DNA from: JAZKIX01 sp040384645
GTDB taxonomy: Bacteria > Pseudomonadota > Gammaproteobacteria > Burkholderiales > Burkholderiaceae_D
Reading direction: 5' to 3'
Length of the DNA stretch: 19,345 nt
Assembly (NCBI GenBank): GCA_040384645.1
Contig: JAZKIX010000188.1
Span: 1-19,345, forward strand
Shown here: positions 14,770 to 19,345 of the stretch, one piece after another
How positions within the stretch are numbered: the stretch's first letter is position 1
Layout of the letters: each line of letters begins with the position of its first letter
The notes under the pieces: generated by a model
The model's input: only the letters and a program-made list of their open reading frames with translations
The model's database searches: none
Told to the model about the DNA's origin: nothing
Program-made: the position numbers and the translations under genes

Positions 14770-14793
14770 CTCCTGACAGCGTTATGTCAGGAG
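14770..14793. promoter_or_regulatory. Palindromic operator candidate for the YafY-like regulator
   Basis: CTCCTGACA (14770-14778) and TGTCAGGAG (14785-14793) are perfect 9-bp arms around a six-base centre, 56 bp upstream of the VOC start. On the minus strand a TTGGCA -35-like box lies just upstream, and a CATAAC -10-like box falls inside the palindrome, so binding would block transcription. The absence of a T-run argues against a terminator of the upstream methyltransferase gene. Assignment to the YafY-like protein is inference. Confidence 0.55.
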
Positions 14794-14847
14794 CCTGTCT
14801 TTGCCAACGATTACGCGGCGTGGCATCGAGGTTCGACGATTACTGGA

Positions 14848-16071
14848 TCAGCTGGCTGGATCGGCTTTCGGCTTGGCTTCTTCCCGCCGGTTGAATCCTG
14901 CCACCATATCGAAGCGGAACAGACGGCATTCCAGCGCGCCGTTGAAGAACGGCGTCTTGCGTGCTTCCTTCAGGCGCAGCATCTTCGGTACTGACAAATC
15001 GGCAGTGAATAAGAACACCGCCCAGCCGGCAAAACGCTGTTTCAAGGTACTGCTGAAGGCGCTGTAGAAGGTGGCGGTCAAATCGTCTTCTGGCACGCTG
15101 CTGTCACCGCGCACGCCAATCCGTTCGCCATAAGGAGGATTGGTCAGCAAGATGCCTGGCGTCTCCGACGGCGCCTTGACTTCTTGCGCCTCGATTTGCT
15201 TTAAAGGCACGTCGAAATTGATGCCGGCGCAGCGCAAGTTGTGGCGTGTCATGGCCACCATATCGCCCGAGATATCACTGCCGAAAATAGTCGGCTCGGC
15301 TGGCATTTCTCGCGGTTTGGCTTCAGCCTTGATGGCGTTCCAATCGCTGCGTTGGAATTCATGCATTTTTTCAAAAGCGAAATTGCGGCGCGCGCCTGCC
15401 GGGATGCCTGCCAGCATTTGCGCCGCTTCCGCCAGGATGGTGCCGGAGCCACACATCGGGTCGAACAGCGTCATGCCCGGCTTCCAGCCTGAGACGCGTA
15501 GCAAGCCAGCCGCCAGATTCTCGCGCAAGGGCGCATCGCCGGTCTCATCGCGCCAGCCGCGCTTGAACAAGGCATCGCCCGAGGTATCGAGGTAGAGGGT
15601 AAAAGTGCGCGCATCGAGGAAGCCGACGATACGCATATCCGGCGCGCCGGTATCGACCGAGGGTCGCTTGTTGAACTGGTCGCGGAAGCGGTCGCAGATC
15701 GCATCCTTGATCTTGAGGGTGGTGAATTCCAGACTGCGCAGCGGCGACTTGATAGCGGTGACGTCGACCCGGATGGTGTGATCGACGCTGAACCAGTCTT
15801 CCCACGGTTGCGCCAGCGTCAGGTCGTAGATATCGTTTTCCATCTTGTAGCCTGCATGCGCCATCCGCATCAAGACCCGCGAAGCGATGCGCGAATGCAG
15901 GTTGATCCGGTAGGCGTCAGTCAAGGCGCCGGAGCAATGGACGCCGCCGGGGACTTGATTGTGGATCTTCAGGGTGCTGCTTTGCAGGGCGATTTCGCCG
16001 ATTTCTTCCGCCAGTGCTGCTTCCAGGCCACGCGGGCAGGGGCAAAAATAGGAGTGGGGTTTGAGTGACAT
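14848..16071 (-). CDS. THUMP-domain class I rRNA methyltransferase, RlmL/YcbY-like
   Basis: The 407-residue protein resembles the N-terminal methyltransferase half of RlmL, which makes m2G2445 in 23S rRNA using S-adenosylmethionine. It has an N-terminal ferredoxin-like and THUMP region (about 1-165, starting SYFCPCPRGLEAALAEEI), then LFKRGWRDETGDAPLRENLAAGLL. The Rossmann-fold core follows, with the AdoMet-binding DPMCGSGT (204-211), IFGSDISGDMV (262-272) and catalytic NPPYGER (311-317). The second RlmK half of E. coli RlmL is absent, as in most bacteria with the shorter form. Three cysteines are unusual features (Cys10 and Cys12 near the start, and Cys46). It stands alone, flanked by the VOC promoter region and repeat copy 4. 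Confidence 0.9.
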   Translation of the reverse strand: MSLKPHSYFCPCPRGLEAALAEEIGEIALQSSTLKIHNQVPGGVHCSGALTDAYRINLHSRIASRVLMRMAHAGYKMENDIYDLTLAQPWEDWFSVDHTIRVDVTAIKSPLRSLEFTTLKIKDAICDRFRDQFNKRPSVDTGAPDMRIVGFLDARTFTLYLDTSGDALFKRGWRDETGDAPLRENLAAGLLRVSGWKPGMTLFDPMCGSGTILAEAAQMLAGIPAGARRNFAFEKMHEFQRSDWNAIKAEAKPREMPAEPTIFGSDISGDMVAMTRHNLRCAGINFDVPLKQIEAQEVKAPSETPGILLTNPPYGERIGVRGDSSVPEDDLTATFYSAFSSTLKQRFAGWAVFLFTADLSVPKMLRLKEARKTPFFNGALECRLFRFDMVAGFNRREEAKPKADPAS

Positions 16072-16220
16072 GCGGGGAACCTTTTTTCCGTTGAGATGCT
16101 AGGGGTGTTCTCCTTCCCCTCTGGCCGGGCGCCTTGAAAGGGAGGGAATTTACGTGGGTAATTTGTGCATTTTCAAACACTCATAGAGCGCTGAATGTTT
16201 ATCCAATTGCGATAAATAAT

Positions 16221-16296
16221 GGGGGTATAAGTAATAATGCGGGCAGACCCGCAGGTTTTTATTGCCTCTTAAAAAATACACCTGCCAGTATATTTT
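16221..16296 (+). repeat. 76-bp interspersed intergenic repeat, copy 4
   Basis: This copy has GGGGGTAT (16221-16228), a 27-base variable part ending CCGCAGG, TTTTTATTG (16256-16264), CCTCTTAAAAAATACA (16265-16280) and CCTGCCAGTATATTTT (16281-16296). It includes a terminator-like hairpin: GCGGG (16239-16243) with CCCGC (16248-16252), then AGG and five T. It lies between the start of the rRNA methyltransferase gene and the end of the next minus-strand gene, so no plus-strand gene reads into or out of it. Confidence 0.85.
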
Positions 16297-16318
16297 TAAC
16301 CTTGGCGCCGGTTTTCAC

Positions 16319-16921
16319 TCATTTCGCCAGTGCCCGCTCCACAAAATCGAGCCGGTCCTGGCCCCAGAATCCTTCGCCATCGACCACATACCAGGGCGAG
16401 CCGAACACATTGGTGGCAATTGCCTCGTCGGTAAAGCGGTCGTATTCGGCCTGGACGCTGGCGGTGTCGGCGGACTTGATCAATTGTTTGCCATCTAGTT
16501 CAGCCTCGAAGGCAATGCCGGCCAGGGTGTCGGGATCGGCGATATTTTGTTCTCCTACCCACAGCGCGCGCATGATCGAGCCGGCCACGCCGAGTGCAAC
16601 TTCGGTGCCATGCGCCAGCTGGGTGGCGATGATCAATTTGGCTGCTAAATCGGGTGAAACGGGACTGAATTTAGGTTGCGCATTGATCGCCAGGCCAAGA
16701 TGTTCGCTCCAGCGCTTGATTTCAGCCAAGCGATAGGCCTGGCGTTGCGGCGGCCGTTTCGACAGCGGTAAGCCGCCGGAAACGGCAAACGCCTTGACCA
16801 GGTCGATTGGTCGCAATTCAATTTTCGCGTTATGCGTTTTGGCGATGCCGACAAAGCGCTCGTGCCCGAGATAAGCCCAGGTCGATTGCGGTGCGAAATA
16901 ATAGGTGCAAATTTTGCTCAT
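16319..16921 (-). CDS. 2-hydroxychromene-2-carboxylate isomerase-like protein (DsbA/GST-kappa family)
   Basis: The 200-residue protein has the thioredoxin-like fold with helical insertion of the DsbA superfamily. It opens ICTYYFAPQSTWAYLGHERF, where the Ser-Thr-Trp-Ala-Tyr segment takes the place of the CxxC site, as in glutathione-dependent HCCA isomerases and GST-kappa. The C-terminal FGSPWYVVDGEGFWGQDRLD closely fits the family's GxPxFVVDG-x-x-FWGQDRLD signature. HCCA isomerase acts in naphthalene catabolism, but many genomes carry homologs without that pathway, and no catabolic genes are nearby here. The real substrate is therefore unknown. A GAGGA ribosome site precedes the ATG. There is no signal peptide, so it is cytoplasmic. 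Confidence 0.88.
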   Translation of the reverse strand: MSKICTYYFAPQSTWAYLGHERFVGIAKTHNAKIELRPIDLVKAFAVSGGLPLSKRPPQRQAYRLAEIKRWSEHLGLAINAQPKFSPVSPDLAAKLIIATQLAHGTEVALGVAGSIMRALWVGEQNIADPDTLAGIAFEAELDGKQLIKSADTASVQAEYDRFTDEAIATNVFGSPWYVVDGEGFWGQDRLDFVERALAK

Positions 16922-17002
16922 GACGATCCTCGGTGGGATGGCGATGCGGTGTCGGATTGGCTCCCAACTGTGCGAACCAATTCACGGGAAAACACAAGGG
17001 AA

Positions 17003-17437
17003 TCAGAACGGCTTGACCACCACCAGAACCACGATGGCTGCCAAAATCACCACCGGCACTTCATTGAACCAGCGGAACCAGGTATGGCTGCGCTGATTGA
17101 CGCCGCGCTCGAATTTTTTCAAGAGCGAACCGCAGGCGTGATGGTAGCCGACCAGCAAAATAACCAAGCCCAGTTTGGCATGCAGCCAGCCGGCGGTTTT
17201 GACGCCATCGGCCGCTTTGCCGAAGCCATAACCGAGCCAAAGCCAGACCCCGAAAACAATCGCGAAAACCGACAGGATGCTCATAAAACGGTACAGTTTG
17301 CGCGCCATCAGTAACAGTCTGGCGCTCGCCACTGTTTCTTTTTCCATCGCCAGATTGACTAAAATGCGCGGCAGGTAAAACAGGCCGGCAAACCAGGAGA
17401 TGACAAAAATCAGGTGCAGCGATTTGATCCAGAGCAT
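17003..17437 (-). CDS. hemJ: Protoporphyrinogen IX oxidase, HemJ type (CopD-like membrane protein)
   Basis: The 144-residue inner-membrane protein has four predicted helices (about 4-24, 50-71, 84-101 and 124-142). It opens LWIKSLHLIFVISWFAGLFY, containing the conserved His8 and the WFAGLFYLPR block of HemJ, and later has GWLHAKLGLVILLVGYHH with the conserved Lys and His residues. HemJ oxidises protoporphyrinogen IX to protoporphyrin IX in heme synthesis and is the usual form in betaproteobacteria. It is often annotated simply as a CopD family protein. It lies 44 bp downstream of proA on the same strand and is probably co-transcribed with holA and proA, a layout common in Burkholderiales. Confidence 0.85.
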   Translation of the reverse strand: MLWIKSLHLIFVISWFAGLFYLPRILVNLAMEKETVASARLLLMARKLYRFMSILSVFAIVFGVWLWLGYGFGKAADGVKTAGWLHAKLGLVILLVGYHHACGSLLKKFERGVNQRSHTWFRWFNEVPVVILAAIVVLVVVKPF

Positions 17438-17481
17438 GGGCGGCCTAAGTTAGAGTGAGGTGAAGGTAAGTTTGCTGCATA

Positions 17482-18747
17482 TTATTTTCTGACTTCGCCA
17501 TGTCCCAATACGACGTATTTCAAGGAAGTCAAACCTTCCAATCCGACTGGTCCACGCGCGTGCAATTTGTCATTGGAAATGCCGATTTCAGCACCCAGTC
17601 CATATTCAAAACCATCGGCAAAACGGGTCGAGGCATTGACCATTACTGAGGCTGAATCGACTTCGCGAATGAAGCGCATGGCGCGGCTGTAATCCTCGGT
17701 GACGATGGCGTCGGTATGTTGCGAGGAATAGGTATTGATATGGTCGATGGCTTCATCCATATCGGCCACTACCTTGACCGACAGGATCGCGGCCAGATAT
17801 TCGGTGCGCCAGTCTTCTTCCGTGGCTGCGCTCAGTTGCGGATAGCCTGTCAAAATCGCCCGCGCTTCATCGTCGGCGCGCAATTCGACTTCTTTCGCTG
17901 CGTACAGACCGGCCAGCGCCGGCAAGACTTGCGCCGCGATGCCGCGCGCCACTAGCAAGGTTTCCATCGTGTTGCAAGTGCCATACCGGTGGCATTTGGC
18001 GTTGAAGGCGATCGGCAGAGCTTTTGCGATATCGGCAGCATCGTCGATGTACACATGGCAAATGCCATCCAGATGCTTGATCATCGGCACCTTTGATTCG
18101 CGCATCAGGCGTTCGATCAAGCCTTTGCCGCCGCGCGGCACGATTACGTCCACGTATTGCGGCATGGTGATCAGTTCGCCCACGGCTGCGCGGTCGGTGG
18201 TTTCAATGATTTGCACCGCGTCTGCCGGCAAACCGGCACCAAGCAGGCCTTCCTTCACCAGCTTGGCTAGTGCTTGATTGCAATGAATCGCTTCCGAACC
18301 GCCACGCAAGATGGTGGCGTTGCCGCTCTTGATGCACAGGCCGGCGGCGTCCACCGTGACATTGGGACGCGCTTCGTAGATGATGCCGATCACGCCGAGC
18401 GGCACCCGCATCTGGCCAACCTGGATGCCACTGGGACGGAATTTCATATTCGACATTTCGCCTATCGGGTCGGACAGGGCGACGATTTGTTCTAGCCCTT
18501 CGACCATGGTTTCGATCGCTTTGTCGGATAAGGTCAGACGGTCGACCATCGCTTCGGCCAGGCCGCTTTTACGGGCGGCGGCCAGATCCAGTTCATTGGC
18601 AATCCGCAGCGCTTGCGCCTCGCGCCGGATGGCGGCGGCGATTAACAGCAGCGCTTGATTTTTGGCTGCGGTATTGGCTTTGGCCATGGCGCGCGATGCC
18701 TTGCGGGCACGCTGGCCAACGTCGCTCATGTAATGTTTGATATCCAT
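17482..18747 (-). CDS. proA: Glutamate-5-semialdehyde dehydrogenase (gamma-glutamyl phosphate reductase)
   Basis: The enzyme reduces gamma-glutamyl phosphate with NADPH to glutamate 5-semialdehyde, the second step of proline synthesis. The 421-residue product (E. coli ProA has 417) carries the family blocks GVIGIIYEARPNVTVDA, LRGGSEA, VPRGGKGLI and HLDGICHVYID. The catalytic cysteine lies in KCHRYGTCNTMETLL, and the C-terminus has RFADGFEYGLGAEIGIS and LHARGPVGLEGLTSLKY. The start is set at the ATG at 18747 (MDIKHYMSDVGQRAR); an upstream in-frame start at 18801 would overlap holA and add an unlikely hydrophobic tail. The gap to the holA stop is 40 bp, so the two genes are likely in one operon. 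proB is not in the window. Confidence 0.96.
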   Translation of the reverse strand: MDIKHYMSDVGQRARKASRAMAKANTAAKNQALLLIAAAIRREAQALRIANELDLAAARKSGLAEAMVDRLTLSDKAIETMVEGLEQIVALSDPIGEMSNMKFRPSGIQVGQMRVPLGVIGIIYEARPNVTVDAAGLCIKSGNATILRGGSEAIHCNQALAKLVKEGLLGAGLPADAVQIIETTDRAAVGELITMPQYVDVIVPRGGKGLIERLMRESKVPMIKHLDGICHVYIDDAADIAKALPIAFNAKCHRYGTCNTMETLLVARGIAAQVLPALAGLYAAKEVELRADDEARAILTGYPQLSAATEEDWRTEYLAAILSVKVVADMDEAIDHINTYSSQHTDAIVTEDYSRAMRFIREVDSASVMVNASTRFADGFEYGLGAEIGISNDKLHARGPVGLEGLTSLKYVVLGHGEVRK

Positions 18748-18787
18748 ATTGTCGCTTTGAAAAGTGAGTGCAGAAGTTAGTGCAAAA

Positions 18788-19345
18788 TTAACCACGCGCA
18801 ATTTTTAAACCCAACTGCTGCATTGCATCCCAGGCATCGCCGGAAAACGCCTTGGCGCGCAAGCCCTTGACCATCTTGTCGATCTGCGCCGCGTGTTGCA
18901 ATGCGGTTTCTAGGGTCGCCAGGCTGAGGCGGCGCAAGGCCGGTTCCATCAGTCGTTCACGCGGCCCCCAGATGCGATATTCTTTTAGCATCATGCCCAG
19001 CGGACGGCCTTGCTCGACGGCAGATTTCAATTTTAACAGGGTGCGGATTTCTTCCGCCACCGCCCACAACACCAGTGGCAAAGCTTCGCCTTCGCCTTTT
19101 AAACCTTCCAGCATACGCACCAATCGGGCGCAATCACCGGCCAGCATGGCTTCGCTCAGTTTAAATACATCGTAGCGCGCCACATTGAGTACGGCATCGT
19201 GGATTTGCTCGAAATTGAGTTTGCCGGCGCCATGCAAAAGCCCTAGTTTTTGGATTTCCTGATGCGCTGCCAGCAGATTGCCTTCGACTCGCTCGGCTAT
19301 GAAGTCGAGGCTTTGTTTGTTCACGCTTTGGCCTTGCGCCGCCAG
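18788..19345 (-). CDS. holA: DNA polymerase III subunit delta, 5' end outside window
   Basis: The reading frame is open to the right edge, so the N-terminal part is missing and 185 codons remain. The delta subunit is the clamp-loader component that opens the beta sliding clamp. The visible part covers the end of the AAA+-like region and the C-terminal helical collar domain: LAAQGQSVNKQSLDFIAERVEGNLLAAHQEIQKL, NVARYDVFKLSEAMLAGD, LVLWAVAEEIRTLL and the final DAMQQLGLKIARG. These are typical of betaproteobacterial HolA. The complete protein is usually about 340 residues, so roughly half is present. The frame runs past an internal GTG at 19324, which is not the start. Confidence 0.93.
   Translation of the reverse strand: MAAQGQSVNKQSLDFIAERVEGNLLAAHQEIQKLGLLHGAGKLNFEQIHDAVLNVARYDVFKLSEAMLAGDCARLVRMLEGLKGEGEALPLVLWAVAEEIRTLLKLKSAVEQGRPLGMMLKEYRIWGPRERLMEPALRRLSLATLETALQHAAQIDKMVKGLRAKAFSGDAWDAMQQLGLKIARG

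Overview
The window looks like chromosomal DNA of a betaproteobacterium of the order Burkholderiales, most likely near Oxalobacteraceae such as Undibacterium. This placement is an inference from moderate GC content, protein style, and the gene order holA-proA-hemJ; no 16S rRNA or other marker is present. No tRNA, rRNA, CRISPR array, transposase or phage gene was seen.

Layout. At the left edge, on the minus strand, a MoaD/ThiS-like small protein ending in Gly-Gly precedes a BNR/beta-propeller protein that runs off the edge. Next, on the plus strand, come a small secreted orphan protein (800-1324) and the first of three related secreted proteins (gene A, 1387-2808). A minus-strand housekeeping block follows: cyclophilin ppiB, a peroxiredoxin-like gene overlapping a TetR regulator, and the phosphatidylserine synthase pssA. 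A 0.7-kb gene-poor stretch leads to the plus-strand genes B (6977-8197) and C (8284-9416, broken by a run of ten N), then a stand-alone adenylylsulfate kinase, cysC. From 10156 to the right edge every gene is on the minus strand: a Bcr/CflA drug transporter, a response regulator with a GGDEF domain, a YafY/WYL regulator, a VOC (glyoxalase-like) protein, an RlmL-like rRNA methyltransferase, a 2-hydroxychromene-2-carboxylate isomerase-like protein, hemJ, proA and the C-terminal part of holA.

How the genes fit together. Genes A, B and C share an N-terminal IPT/TIG-like motif, a probable concanavalin-like jelly-roll core and a conserved C-terminal module. They look like a local family of exported carbohydrate-associated proteins, and cysC beside gene C could supply PAPS for sulfation. 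Two regulator-target pairs have candidate operators: YafY with the VOC gene (a 24-bp palindrome at 14770-14793), and TetR with the peroxiredoxin gene (paired palindromes at 4849-4888).

The most unusual signal is non-coding. Four copies of a 76-bp element align without gaps at 3570-3645 (minus), 6304-6379, 14239-14314 and 16221-16296 (all plus). All lie between genes and have no constant orientation to their neighbours. They look like an interspersed repeat family of unknown function.
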